Assembly (NCBI GenBank): GCA_016716665.1
Contig: JADJVH010000007.1
Coordinates: forward strand, 186,001 to 250,000
Direction: 5' to 3'
Length of the DNA: 64,000 nucleotides
DNA from: Candidatus Opimibacter iunctus
GTDB taxonomy: Bacteria > Bacteroidota > Bacteroidia > Chitinophagales > Saprospiraceae
The notes under the pieces were generated by a model, which ran no database searches, was not told where the DNA came from, and worked only from the letters and a program-made list of their open reading frames with translations. Shown here in pieces: positions 45,947-55,082 of this stretch (the stretch's first letter is position 1; each line of letters begins with the position of its first letter). The position numbers and the translations under genes were made by a program.

Positions 45947-46663
45947 CTAATGCTCATTGAGATAGGCATCTATGTGTACAATGAAATCAGATACCTCCTG
46001 GCTCAGGTCGTTATAATAGCCTAATATATAATTTCTGAACGTCAGATTTGTTCGCAACATTTCTATGAAAACGTTATCTCTGATCAACGCTTCCGGATCA
46101 AAGGGATATGCCTGTCGCCGGAAAGCCACGACCCGTATGCGTTGGTTGACCGCAGGATAAAATTGCTCCAACTGGAACTTGTCAGCGTAGTTCTGCTCGA
46201 AGTCGGTAATGTACTTATACTTAGCAGAATAAAGAGAGGATACCATGATCCTCAGGGAGTCATTCGAAATCAGCGTAAAGCCAAGCGATTTCAAATTTTC
46301 ATAAGCTGAAATATGGGAAAGGAAATTGGTGTGCCAGAGCAGATTTGCATAGTATTTGTCAAGTGAATCCTGGTAGGGCAGGCCTTCATCCAGTTGTTTT
46401 AATATTACCCGGTGGGCGGTCACCATCCGGCTATTGGCGCTTATATTGATACCAATATCCACCAGGTCGAGTTTTAGGTTTTCCTTTAGCTCACTCAGCA
46501 ATTTATACTCCAGTTGTTTCTGTTTTCTGTTTTCATTCCAGTTGTTCACCTGCAGTGCCAACATGATCCCTAGCGTGATCAGGATGATTTCTCCAAAGGA
46601 ATAGGCAAGGTACTTCTTGAAAGACTCGCGGGTGATAAGGTATTTTAGCCGTTTTAAAAACAT
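45947..46663 (-). CDS. DUF6090-like membrane-anchored protein
   Basis: The 238-residue protein has an N-terminal membrane helix with the family-typical segment YSFGEIILITLGIMLALQVNNWNENRKQKQ (helix about 18-38). A helical soluble domain follows. ATG 46663 (MFLKRLKYLITRESF) is chosen over 46696, which adds 11 residues. DUF6090 proteins are common in Bacteroidota and uncharacterised. The gene lies between direct copies of an octamer word array. Confidence 0.82.
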   Translation of the reverse strand: MFLKRLKYLITRESFKKYLAYSFGEIILITLGIMLALQVNNWNENRKQKQLEYKLLSELKENLKLDLVDIGINISANSRMVTAHRVILKQLDEGLPYQDSLDKYYANLLWHTNFLSHISAYENLKSLGFTLISNDSLRIMVSSLYSAKYKYITDFEQNYADKFQLEQFYPAVNQRIRVVAFRRQAYPFDPEALIRDNVFIEMLRTNLTFRNYILGYYNDLSQEVSDFIVHIDAYLNEH

Positions 46664-46820
46664 ATCATTCACCTTTATCCGGAGAACAAAATGCATCTAC
46701 GGCAGTTTAAGCGGTTTTGTAACCTTAATCGGAGGAAAGCCATAAACATGGAGTCCCCTGCTAAGGTAATATAAACCGACCTGATTTTTTTTATTAAGGG
46801 AAATGCCTCTCAATCAATAC

Positions 46821-46902
46821 TCACACCCATACGTTCTCACGTTCTCACGCTTCCACACCCACACTCCCCCTCATGCCTCTTACTGTCTTACTGTCTTTCT
46901 TA
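46821..46902 (+). repeat. Octamer word array, second copy flanking the DUF6090 gene
   Basis: Words TCACACCC, ACGTTCTC, TCACGTTC and TTACTGTC. Shares an almost identical ~43-nt block with 45872-45914 in direct orientation. Confidence 0.85.
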
Positions 46903-46958
46903 CAACTTTCAGACATCTCCACTTGTTGACTATCTTTCAACCATAAAAGCGAATAGAC

Positions 46959-47681
46959 ATGAATACACATACTAACCTCCAGGGCAAAACCGCCCTCATC
47001 ACAGGTGGATCCAAAGGAATAGGCCTGGGCATCGCAGAGGCTATGGCCAGGCAACATATGAAAGTGGCCATCACGAGCCGCCATTTTGATGAAGCACAGG
47101 TAGCTGCCAAGCACCTGATCAGTCTCGGCGCAGAGGCTGTACTGGCCATCGAATGCGATGTCAGGGAATGGGAGTCCCAGCAAAACGCAGTCAAGGAAGT
47201 GATTGCAGACTGGGGTCATCTCGATATCGTGATTGCCAATGCAGGGGTAGGTTATTTTGCCCCGATAGACAAGATGGCCCAGGAGCAATGGCATGAGATC
47301 ATTGATATCAACCTCACCGGCGTCTTCTATACCCTTCAGGCATCAGTGGATGCATTGAAGGCAAGCAAAGGATATCTCATCACGATCGCCAGCCTTGCAG
47401 GCACCAACTTCTTTGCCAATGGCGCGGCATATAATGCAAGCAAATTTGGCCTGGTTGGTTTTAGTCAGGCTGCCATGCTCGATCTCAGGCCCTATGGCAT
47501 CAAGGTCAGCACCATCATGCCAGGCTCGGTAGCCACACATTTCAATGGCCATGTACCAGATGAGAAGGACGGATGGAAGATTCAACCTGAAGACATCGGC
47601 CAGCTGGTCATCGATCTGCTCAAGATGAATCCACGGACACTACCGAGTAAGATAGAGGTGAGACCGTCTAGTCCGGGTTAA
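46959..47681 (+). CDS. Short-chain dehydrogenase/reductase
   Basis: A 240-residue cytoplasmic NAD(P)-dependent oxidoreductase of the classical SDR family. The cofactor loop is TGGSKGIGLGIA (about 16-27), the NAG motif IVIANAGVG (about 91-99), the catalytic Ser is in TIASLAG, and Tyr158-Lys162 lie in AAYNASKFG. The Ser-Arg after the first strand (ITSRHFDEA) suggests NADP preference, by inference. Substrate unknown. Confidence 0.92.
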   Translation: MNTHTNLQGKTALITGGSKGIGLGIAEAMARQHMKVAITSRHFDEAQVAAKHLISLGAEAVLAIECDVREWESQQNAVKEVIADWGHLDIVIANAGVGYFAPIDKMAQEQWHEIIDINLTGVFYTLQASVDALKASKGYLITIASLAGTNFFANGAAYNASKFGLVGFSQAAMLDLRPYGIKVSTIMPGSVATHFNGHVPDEKDGWKIQPEDIGQLVIDLLKMNPRTLPSKIEVRPSSPG

Positions 47682-47712
47682 TCGAGTAGCTGCCAGATCA
47701 TACCACACAAGG

Positions 47713-47750
47713 ACCACAGATTTGATCAGATTGACCAGATGGAGCAGATT
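47713..47750 (+). repeat. Left inverted repeat of the GxxExxY cassette
   Basis: A 38-nt stretch with words CACAGATT, CAGATTGACC and GGAGCAGATT. Its reverse complement partly matches 48351-48389 (AATCTGCTCCATCTG ... TCTGTGGT), so the intervening gene is bracketed by imperfect inverted repeats. Confidence 0.65.
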
Positions 47751-47916
47751 TTGTCAGTAAATTATTTTTTTTAGAAAAATAATTTGCATTTCTCGTTTCA
47801 ATACCCGCAATTTAGCTTGCATATAAACCTTCACCGGGTTTGTTGTCGCGTATTTCTTTCTTTTGCAGAGAAATAGGGAGGGCGTATTGTCAGTTGAAAA
47901 CAAAATCAAATATAAG

Positions 47917-48309
47917 ATGTATGAAGACTTTAAGTACAAAGAGCTGACTGGTCGGATTATTGGTTGCGCCATGGAAGTCCATAAAATACTCGGTAATGGG
48001 TTTCAGGAGTCAGTTTATCAGAGAGCCATGGCTATTGAAATGCAGTTGCAAGGAATACCTTTCAATAGGGAATTTGTAATGCCCGTATATTACAAAGGCA
48101 GGCATATCAGCACCAGGCGAGTTGATTTTTTGGTTGAAAAGCACATCTCTACTGAGCTAAAGGCGGTTCATTTGTTAGATGACGGTCACCTCGCACAAGC
48201 TATTAATTACCTTGAAGCATGGAATCTCGAAATTGGCCTGCTCATTAACTTCGGATGTAAAAGCCTCCAATTTAAAAGGCTCATTAATTCAAAATTCAAG
48301 CCATCCTGA
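47917..48309 (+). CDS. GxxExxY-family protein (PD-(D/E)XK nuclease fold)
   Basis: The 130-residue protein has the family signature GFQESVY (G28, E31, Y34) and a PD-(D/E)XK-like core with D70 (RRVDFLVE) and E80-x-K82 (STELKAV). The fold is that of endonucleases and Holliday-junction-type enzymes; GxxExxY proteins are uncharacterised. ATG 47917 (MYEDFKYKELTGRII) fits the usual N-terminus; the frame extends to 47863. It stands alone between imperfect inverted repeats of AATCTG words, a setting suggestive of a small mobile or selfish cassette. Confidence 0.85.
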   Translation: MYEDFKYKELTGRIIGCAMEVHKILGNGFQESVYQRAMAIEMQLQGIPFNREFVMPVYYKGRHISTRRVDFLVEKHISTELKAVHLLDDGHLAQAINYLEAWNLEIGLLINFGCKSLQFKRLINSKFKPS

Positions 48310-48348
48310 GCAGGGTAAATAAGGTGACTTATATCTGCAGGAAAAAGC

Positions 48349-48437
48349 ATAATCTGCTCCATCTGCGTAATCTGTGGTCAATCTGGTCTGAATCATAATC
48401 TGCTCCATCGGCGTAATCTGGTTCAATCTGCGGTAAT
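48349..48437 (+). repeat. Right repeat of the GxxExxY cassette, two tandem ~45-bp units
   Basis: Two near-copies beginning CATAATCTGCTCCATC(T/G)GCG and continuing TAATCTG(T)GGTTCAATCTG style. They are rich in AATCTG/CAGATT words and partly inverted relative to 47713-47750. Confidence 0.7.
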
Positions 48438-48507
48438 GGATGAGAGAAGGCAGTGAAACAAAGTAAGATCACTTGCTTCACTGGCCTCACAAAAAAAAGA
48501 AAGTTCA

Positions 48508-49185
48508 CTATTCCGACTTCAGATATTTGTACACTATCCCCGCCATTGAAGCCCCGGCTATAGGCACAAGGATAAAAAGCCATAGCTGTGCCAGGGCCCA
48601 GTCACCAACGAATATAGCCTGACTGATACTTCTGGCCGGATTGACAGATGTCTGCGTGACTGGAATACTGATCAAATGGATGAGTGTAAGTGCAAGGCCT
48701 ATAGTCAGGCCGGCAAAACCTGCAGGGGCCTTTGCATCGGTGGCGCCAAGGATGATCAGCAGAAACATAAACGTCATCACAAATTCGGTGACAATGGCTG
48801 CAGTCATATTGTAATGGCCAATCGAGTGCTCGCCATATCCATTGGCACCAAAATCACCAATAGCTGTCCCATTCCCTGTCATAATGATATACAAGACACC
48901 TGCTGCGGCAATCGCCCCAAGAACCTGTGATATGACGTAAGGCAATATCTGTGAGGCACTGATCCTGCCGCCCATCCACAAGCCAATGGTCACTGCCGGA
49001 TTGAGATGCGCGCCGGATATGTGCCCGAGGGAATAAGCGATGGTGACTACGGTCAGACCGAAAGCCAATGAAACCCCAAGTAATCCTATTCCTGTTTCAG
49101 GAAAAGCAGAAGCAAGCAAGGCACTGCCGACTCCGCCCAATACGAGCCAAAAGGTTCCGATAAATTCTGCCAGGTTCTTTTTCAT
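48508..49185 (-). CDS. aqpZ: Aquaporin (AqpZ-like)
   Basis: A 225-residue MIP-family channel with six helices and both NPA boxes (GAHLNPAVTIG near 60, TSVNPARSI near 185). A His in helix 5 (LIHLIS) and Arg after the second NPA form the narrow selectivity filter of a water channel. ATG 49185 (MKKNLAEFIGTFWLV) is the family start; the longer frame to 49263 is rejected. Monocistronic. Confidence 0.92.
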   Translation of the reverse strand: MKKNLAEFIGTFWLVLGGVGSALLASAFPETGIGLLGVSLAFGLTVVTIAYSLGHISGAHLNPAVTIGLWMGGRISASQILPYVISQVLGAIAAAGVLYIIMTGNGTAIGDFGANGYGEHSIGHYNMTAAIVTEFVMTFMFLLIILGATDAKAPAGFAGLTIGLALTLIHLISIPVTQTSVNPARSISQAIFVGDWALAQLWLFILVPIAGASMAGIVYKYLKSE

Positions 49186-49447
49186 TGTCATTGATTTTAG
49201 GTTGTGATTTTTTTTTGATTCCGAAATTTGAAAGTTTTGCAAGAGGCCAACAGCCAATTTCAAACGCGCAAAAGACTGCCTGGTCCCTTACCGCTGTGCT
49301 CAACAAGTTGAAATATAATAGTTGTCCTTAATAAATAGAGTATATGTAGAAATAATGCTACAGCATCCGAAGATGTCACCAGGCTTTAGGATTTCAACCA
49401 GACTTCCATTCTTTTGCTATCATACTGTCCCGGGAAACTTATTTCGT

Positions 49448-49699
49448 ATGCACTTGAAGCCATTTATTCTGGTCATCCTTTCTCTTCTTGCATGGACAGG
49501 TTCAAATGTTGCGCAGGAAACAATCACATTCAGAAAAACCTTTGGGGATACCCGTCTTGATTTTGGGCAGTCCGTTCAGCAGGCAACAGATGGAGGATAT
49601 ATCCTGTTTGGTCTGACGACCAATGACTCCTCCTTTAATTATGATCTATACCTGATCCATCCTTTGTATTGTCGGGAGAATGGTATCTTTTACGCATAA
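49448..49699 (+). pseudogene. Truncated N-terminus of a secreted repeat protein
   Basis: The frame encodes a signal peptide (MHLKPFILVILSLLAWTGS, ending NVAQ), then FRKTFGDTRLDFGQSVQQ and DGGYILFGLTTND. This is the standard opening of large Bacteroidota secreted proteins with repeated DGGYI blades. Homology appears to stop at YDLYLI (near 49656) and the frame closes after 14 unrelated residues. At 83 residues it is a small fraction of such proteins, so I read it as a 3'-deleted remnant. The GH2 gene begins 12 nt later. Confidence 0.7.
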
Positions 49700-49710
49700 T
49701 TCACACGTTT

Positions 49711-52176
49711 ATGCCTGGGTCATTACCATTTCTCAGTTTAGCTTTCCAGCGTCGATTCCTTTTGACAGGGTTATTTTTTATCGTGGTCTTTCAGGGTTAT
49801 TCCCAATTGCGCGAGATATTCCCCTTGCAGACTAATTGGAAATTTGCCCCGGGGCCCCAACAGCATGCATTCCAGCCGGATTTCAATGACAGCAAGTGGG
49901 AGACAGTGTCCATCCCGCATGACTGGGCGATAGCTGGTCCTTTTGACCCTGATGGCGATGGCAATACAGCCAAGTTGCCATGGAAGGGCGAAGGATGGTA
50001 CCGCTATCCGCTTCAATGGTCCGCATCTTTCAATGATAAAATGGTGTACCTCCTGTTTGATGGCGTGATGGCTTTCCCTGAGGTTTATGTCAATGGAGTC
50101 CTTGCCGGCAGATGGGACTATGGGTACAACTCCTTTTATCTCGATATCACCGCATTGCTGAAGCCGGGTAAGCAAAATGTCATCGCCGTGCATGCAGATA
50201 CAAGGCAACATGATAGCCGGTGGTACCCGGGAGCAGGGATTTATCGCAAGGTGCGTCTGATCACCGTCAACCCTGTCCACGTAGATATCTGGGGCGTACA
50301 GATCACCACACCCGTCATTAAGCCAAATTATGCGGATGTTAATGTAATCGCAAGTGTAGTCAACCATACCCCGACACTCTTTAATGAAATATCCGTAGAA
50401 TTTAGAATTGTCAACGAAGAGGGATTTGAAGTGGCCAGTTCAACAACGAGTGGAAAGTTGGCAGGAAAAACCACTATGGATTTTGAAGCTACCCTGAGGA
50501 TGCCGAATCCCCGACTGTGGGATATTGGCCAAGGTACTTTATATAAAATGCTCACGATCATCCGGCGTGGTGATGTAATCATCGATACAGATATTACTTC
50601 CTTTGGTGTGCGCACCATGCGCTTTGATGCAGATCATGGCTTTTATCTCAACGATAAGCGTGTGCAGCTCAAAGGGGTCAACCTGCATCATGATCATGGT
50701 CCGTTAGGCGCAGCATTTTATCCCAGGGCTATGGAGCGCCAGTTGCAACTGCTCAAGGAAATGGGTTGCAATGCGATCCGTAATAGTCATAATGTGGCAG
50801 CCCCTGAATTGCTCGAACTATGCGACAAGATGGGCATCCTGGTCTTTGACGAAATATTTGATAAGTATGACCGCAAGGCGGATATCACAGACACCACAGA
50901 TTTTGAAGACTTCGCGCATCGCAATGTCAGCAACTTTGTCAGGCGTGACCGTAACCATCCATCTGTATTCATCTGGAGCGTAGGCAATGAAATCGGGGAT
51001 GTGCAGTGGAATGTCAATGGTGGATTTGATAAACTGCGCATCATGACTAATGAGGTCCTCCGTTATGATCGTTCACGACCGACCACATTGGTTTGTGACA
51101 GTCGCAATAGTGCTAACCTGCGCCATTTCGATTTCTATGATGTGCATAGCTGGAACTATGGCAGGCGTTATGATCTGGCCAGACAACTTGAACCGAACAA
51201 ATCAGTGATCATTTCAGAATCTGCATCGACAGTGAGTACTCGCGGTTTTTACGAATGGCCTTTGCCAGTGAAGAAAACAGACTTTACCAAGGCATTACAA
51301 GTCAGCTCTTACGATCTCAATGCTCCTGACTGGGCTGAAATTGCAGATGATGATTTTATGTGGCAACAGGATGAGCCTTATGTGGCCGGTGAATTTGTGT
51401 GGACTGGTTTTGATTACCTCGGTGAGCCAACCCCATATGACAATACTGCAGTAAGAAAGATGGGCTTTACGGATAAGGATGCATCGGTCAGTTCTTATTT
51501 CGGAATTTTTGATCTCGTAGGAATTCCCAAAGACAGGTATTATCTATACAGGAGTTATTGGCTGCCGGATAGTACGACAGTTCACATCCTGCCGCATTGG
51601 AACTGGCCAGGCCTTGAGGGTGCCAGGATTCCTGTGTTTGTCTACACCAATGGAGACTGTGCAGAGCTCTTTCTCAACGGGAAGTCACTCGGCAAGCAAT
51701 ACAAGAAACCTGGCAGCACTAATTCAACAGAGCGGTTCAGGTTGATGTGGAACGATGTGCCCTATCAGCCAGGTGAGTTAAAGGCTGTCGCATACCAGGA
51801 AGGACAACAGATAGGGGAGAGTAGCATGAAGACGGCAGATATGCCCTATCAGATACGTCTCACTCCGGACCGCACAGAGATAGCTCCAGATGGTATGGAT
51901 CTATCGTATGTCTTGATCGAAGCCCTCGACAAGAACGGTGTCCTGTGTCCTAATGCAGATCAACTGATCAAACTCAACGTAATGGGGGAAGGTGTCATCG
52001 CAGGTGTAGGCAATGGTAATCCTCAATCCATGGAACCTTTCCAGGCTAACCAGGTCAGGTTGTTTTATGGAAAAGCAATGTTAATTTTACATTCATCACT
52101 ATCCAAAGGTGAGATCAGGGTGACGGCATCATCCAAGGGACTAAGTGACGATACGACTACTATCAAAGTTGAATAA
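49711..52176 (+). CDS. Glycoside hydrolase family 2 (beta-galactosidase-like), exported
   Basis: The 821-residue enzyme has a signal peptide (about 1-32, ending GYSQ). The GH2 sugar-binding domain follows (about 40-190: PHDWAIAGPFD, GWYRYPL), then an Ig-like domain (about 195-300) and a TIM barrel (about 305-610). Acid/base Glu427 (WSVGNE) and nucleophile Glu503 (IISES) are present. C-terminal DUF4982-like and invasin-like beta domains follow. It cleaves beta-galactosides or related glycosides in the periplasm or outside. ATG 49711 is chosen to open the signal peptide; the frame extends to 49669. Confidence 0.92.
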   Translation: MPGSLPFLSLAFQRRFLLTGLFFIVVFQGYSQLREIFPLQTNWKFAPGPQQHAFQPDFNDSKWETVSIPHDWAIAGPFDPDGDGNTAKLPWKGEGWYRYPLQWSASFNDKMVYLLFDGVMAFPEVYVNGVLAGRWDYGYNSFYLDITALLKPGKQNVIAVHADTRQHDSRWYPGAGIYRKVRLITVNPVHVDIWGVQITTPVIKPNYADVNVIASVVNHTPTLFNEISVEFRIVNEEGFEVASSTTSGKLAGKTTMDFEATLRMPNPRLWDIGQGTLYKMLTIIRRGDVIIDTDITSFGVRTMRFDADHGFYLNDKRVQLKGVNLHHDHGPLGAAFYPRAMERQLQLLKEMGCNAIRNSHNVAAPELLELCDKMGILVFDEIFDKYDRKADITDTTDFEDFAHRNVSNFVRRDRNHPSVFIWSVGNEIGDVQWNVNGGFDKLRIMTNEVLRYDRSRPTTLVCDSRNSANLRHFDFYDVHSWNYGRRYDLARQLEPNKSVIISESASTVSTRGFYEWPLPVKKTDFTKALQVSSYDLNAPDWAEIADDDFMWQQDEPYVAGEFVWTGFDYLGEPTPYDNTAVRKMGFTDKDASVSSYFGIFDLVGIPKDRYYLYRSYWLPDSTTVHILPHWNWPGLEGARIPVFVYTNGDCAELFLNGKSLGKQYKKPGSTNSTERFRLMWNDVPYQPGELKAVAYQEGQQIGESSMKTADMPYQIRLTPDRTEIAPDGMDLSYVLIEALDKNGVLCPNADQLIKLNVMGEGVIAGVGNGNPQSMEPFQANQVRLFYGKAMLILHSSLSKGEIRVTASSKGLSDDTTTIKVE

Positions 52177-52220
52177 TCATCGATTATCGGAATCATTGAA
52201 CACAACTAATCAGTATAGCT

Positions 52221-54455
52221 ATGAACCAACATCTACCTGCCTCCGCTAACCCATTCACCCGTCTGCCCATCAGCCTCTTTCGCCTCTTCGGCCTCTTTTG
52301 CCTCTTCAGCCTCTTCAGCCTTTTCAGCTTGAATGCCCAAACCTGCCAGGATGCGAGTGTCGAACTCAGCGCTGTAGTCCAGTCCAATCCTGCCCGGATC
52401 ACACTCAACTGGGTGGCCAATGCAGGAGCGACAAACCATTATGTCTATCGCAAGCTCAAGACAGGTTCATCCTGGGGTGCTTTGCTGGCTACATTGCCAG
52501 GCACTGCTACACAGTTTATTGATTCAACAGTCAATACCGGAGTGTCTTATGAGTATCGGGTCAATCGTCAGGCAGCTAACTACACAGGCTTTGGATATAT
52601 CAATGCAGGGATTGAAGTGCCTGCTGTCCAATCACGGGGTATTATCATTCTCGTCGTTGATGCCACCTTTGTTGATTCGCTCGCCTTTGAGATTGACCGG
52701 CTAAAGCAAGACCTGGAAGGTGACGGATGGAGAGTGGTACAACATACTGTAGCACGCAATGCCTCAGTGACTGCAGTCAAGGCCTTGATCGTTGGAACAT
52801 ACAACCAGGATAAAGTCAATACAAAAGCTGTATTTCTCCTTGGCCGGATTAAGGTGCCGTATAGTGGTGACCTCAATCCTGACGGACACCCTGACCATGA
52901 AGGCGCATGGCCTGCTGATGTCTACTATGCGGATATGAACGGTACCTGGACAGACAATGCAGTCAATGTGACCGTGGCAACAGATGAGCGTCACAGGAAT
53001 ATACCTGAAGATGGAAAGTTTGATCAGACCCAGATCCCGACAGATGTCGAATTGCAAATCGGTCGTGTTGATTTTGCCAATATGCCCTCCTTCGCTGCTT
53101 CAGAACTGCAGTTGCTCAGAAACTACCTGGACAAGGACCATGCATACCGGCATAAACTCTTCACACCTGTACATCGTGGTGTTGTAGATGACAATTTTGG
53201 TTATTTCAGCAGAGAGGCTTTTGCCTCCAGTGGTTGGAAGAATATTGGGCCACTGGTTGGGCCTGACAAAGTGATAGCGGATGATTATTTCACAGCCATG
53301 CGGGATAGCAGTTATCTCTGGTCGTATGGATGCGGCGGAGGCTGGTATCAGGGTGCGGGTGGAGTAGGGAGCACGGGAGATTTTGCCAACAGCAATCTGC
53401 ATGGTGTGTTTTCGATGTTATTTGGCAGTTACTTTGGAGACTGGGATTCTGCGGATAACTTCCTTCGTGCTCCATTAGCGCAGGGAACTACACTAACCAA
53501 CGCATGGAGTGGCAGGCCACATTGGTTGTTACATCATATGGGGCTTGGAGAAACGATTGGCTATAGCACACGCCTTACGCAGAACAATAACAGCCTTTAT
53601 TTCTTCAGCTATGGCGCCCGCTTTATTCACATCGCCCTGATGGGAGATCCTACATTGCGCAATGATGTTGTAGCGCCGGTAAGTGATGTAGCTGTGATAC
53701 AGGATGGATTGAATCATCTGCTGACCTGGACACCTTCTCCTGATCCGGTGTTGGGATATAATATTTATGTCAGGACGTTGTCCTCTCCCGGATATGTCCT
53801 GCTCAATGCAGAACCCCTTCAGGCGATCACGTATTCAAACGATTGTGTAGACGATGAAGGCCTGATGACGTACATGGTCAGGGCAGTGGCATTGCAACAA
53901 TCACCAAGCGGAACCTATTATAATCTAAGCCAGGGAATTACGGATACGATCACCAATCATGGCATCCCTGAAGTGCATGCCGATGCTACATGGGTGATCA
54001 CAGATAGCCAGGTATTCTTTACAAATCTGTCTGTAAATGCAACTTCATATATCTGGGGATTCGGCGACGGTATAGTTAGTAGTGAAGCCAGTCCAAATCA
54101 TGCTTATGACGATGGGTTCTACCATGGGGTTTTGATCTCCTCTAATGGATGCAAAACAGACACCCTATACTTTGATGTCTTGATCTTCACTGCGGTTAGT
54201 GACATCCAGGATGATCCTTCGATCATCGTATCGCCTAATCCGTCTAACGGAAAATTCATCATCCAATGGGACAAGGGGATGGCCGATGCAGTCAACCTGG
54301 AAGTATATGCACTGACAGGCAAAGCTGTATTTGGAAAAGACGGAGTGGTCAATGGCAGTGCTATTGACTTGTCAGCTTTACCTGCTGGAATCTATGTGAT
54401 GCATATTGTGAGGGATGGGGTGAGGAGTATGAAACGGGTGGTCATTCAGTACTAA
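52221..54455 (+). CDS. T9SS-secreted protein with gingipain-like (C25-type) region and PKD
   Basis: The 744-residue product has an unusual Leu/Phe signal peptide (about 15-40) encoded by 9-nt repeats. An FN3-like domain follows (about 45-120). The alpha/beta region (about 130-480: IILVVDATFVDSLAFEIDRL, FLLGRIKVPYSGD, QIGRVDFANMP, HIALMGDPTLR) looks like the peptidase C25 / gingipain fold. A second FN3 (about 485-575), a PKD-like domain (about 590-660, YIWGFGDG) and a type A T9SS domain (VSPNPSNGKFII ... KRVVIQY) complete it. I cannot place a convincing His-Cys dyad, so activity is uncertain. It follows the GH2 gene by 44 nt and may share its transcript. Confidence 0.82.
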   Translation: MNQHLPASANPFTRLPISLFRLFGLFCLFSLFSLFSLNAQTCQDASVELSAVVQSNPARITLNWVANAGATNHYVYRKLKTGSSWGALLATLPGTATQFIDSTVNTGVSYEYRVNRQAANYTGFGYINAGIEVPAVQSRGIIILVVDATFVDSLAFEIDRLKQDLEGDGWRVVQHTVARNASVTAVKALIVGTYNQDKVNTKAVFLLGRIKVPYSGDLNPDGHPDHEGAWPADVYYADMNGTWTDNAVNVTVATDERHRNIPEDGKFDQTQIPTDVELQIGRVDFANMPSFAASELQLLRNYLDKDHAYRHKLFTPVHRGVVDDNFGYFSREAFASSGWKNIGPLVGPDKVIADDYFTAMRDSSYLWSYGCGGGWYQGAGGVGSTGDFANSNLHGVFSMLFGSYFGDWDSADNFLRAPLAQGTTLTNAWSGRPHWLLHHMGLGETIGYSTRLTQNNNSLYFFSYGARFIHIALMGDPTLRNDVVAPVSDVAVIQDGLNHLLTWTPSPDPVLGYNIYVRTLSSPGYVLLNAEPLQAITYSNDCVDDEGLMTYMVRAVALQQSPSGTYYNLSQGITDTITNHGIPEVHADATWVITDSQVFFTNLSVNATSYIWGFGDGIVSSEASPNHAYDDGFYHGVLISSNGCKTDTLYFDVLIFTAVSDIQDDPSIIVSPNPSNGKFIIQWDKGMADAVNLEVYALTGKAVFGKDGVVNGSAIDLSALPAGIYVMHIVRDGVRSMKRVVIQY

Positions 54456-54459
54456 AATG

Positions 54460-54483
54460 AAGGGTAAGTTTAAACTTACCCTT
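54460..54483 (+). terminator. Perfect 24-bp palindrome after the T9SS protein gene
   Basis: AAGGGTAAGTTT is followed directly by AAACTTACCCTT, 5 nt past the stop codon. There is no U-tract, so it may be a weak terminator or a protein-binding site. Confidence 0.5.
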
Positions 54484-54552
54484 AAACCATATTTGTCCGG
54501 AATCGGGTGAAATTCCTAATTTTAGGAATATCATTTGAAATCCACACTTCCC

Positions 54553-54966
54553 ATGCCGCCTATCTCCGAACAAGTTGCCTGGCTTTTTTTGCTTGCGGTG
54601 CCTATTGCAAGTGTCGCCTGGACCGTCACCCACGAAGAAATATTCCGTGAACCACGGGACTATTGTGTTGGTAAATCCAAGACTTCCGGCAAGATTCTCG
54701 TCCGCAAATTCTTTTACCTTTTTACCTGCGAGTACTGCTTCAGCCACTATGTGACCATCGGTGCACTGATCCTGACCGGATACAAACTACTACTCGATGA
54801 CTGGCGCGGGTACCTGCTCAGCGGCTTCGCCCTGGTCTGGGTGGCTAATGTGTACATGAGCCTCTTTGGGTTTATCCGGGTCGGGATGAAAGAGACCAAG
54901 ATGGAGGCAGATATAGATGAGCTAAGGTTGAAGCAGGTGAAGAAGAAATTGGAGCAGATGCCCTAG
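54553..54966 (+). CDS. Small membrane protein with CxxC motif
   Basis: The 137-residue protein has hydrophobic helices at about 7-25, 60-78 and 86-106. A CxxC motif lies at the start of the second (FTCEYCFSHYVT). A charged C-terminal helix follows (ADIDELRLKQVKKKLEQM). The pattern recalls DUF1360-type proteins of unknown function. ATG 54553 is preferred to an upstream TTG at 54535. Confidence 0.7.
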   Translation: MPPISEQVAWLFLLAVPIASVAWTVTHEEIFREPRDYCVGKSKTSGKILVRKFFYLFTCEYCFSHYVTIGALILTGYKLLLDDWRGYLLSGFALVWVANVYMSLFGFIRVGMKETKMEADIDELRLKQVKKKLEQMP

Positions 54967-55082
54967 TTGAGTTTTTAGCGATTTTATTATCTTCATTTCT
55001 CATTGCCCCATTGCACACACCGCTGGAAAAGGATTAATGTGAACAGTCGTATTCACATCACGTCATCCATTAAATCCTTTAT

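Noticed and set aside
48449..48500. Hairpin near 48450-48482 as terminator of the aquaporin gene
   Set aside because: The A-run lies on the wrong side for a minus-strand terminator and the stem is interrupted.
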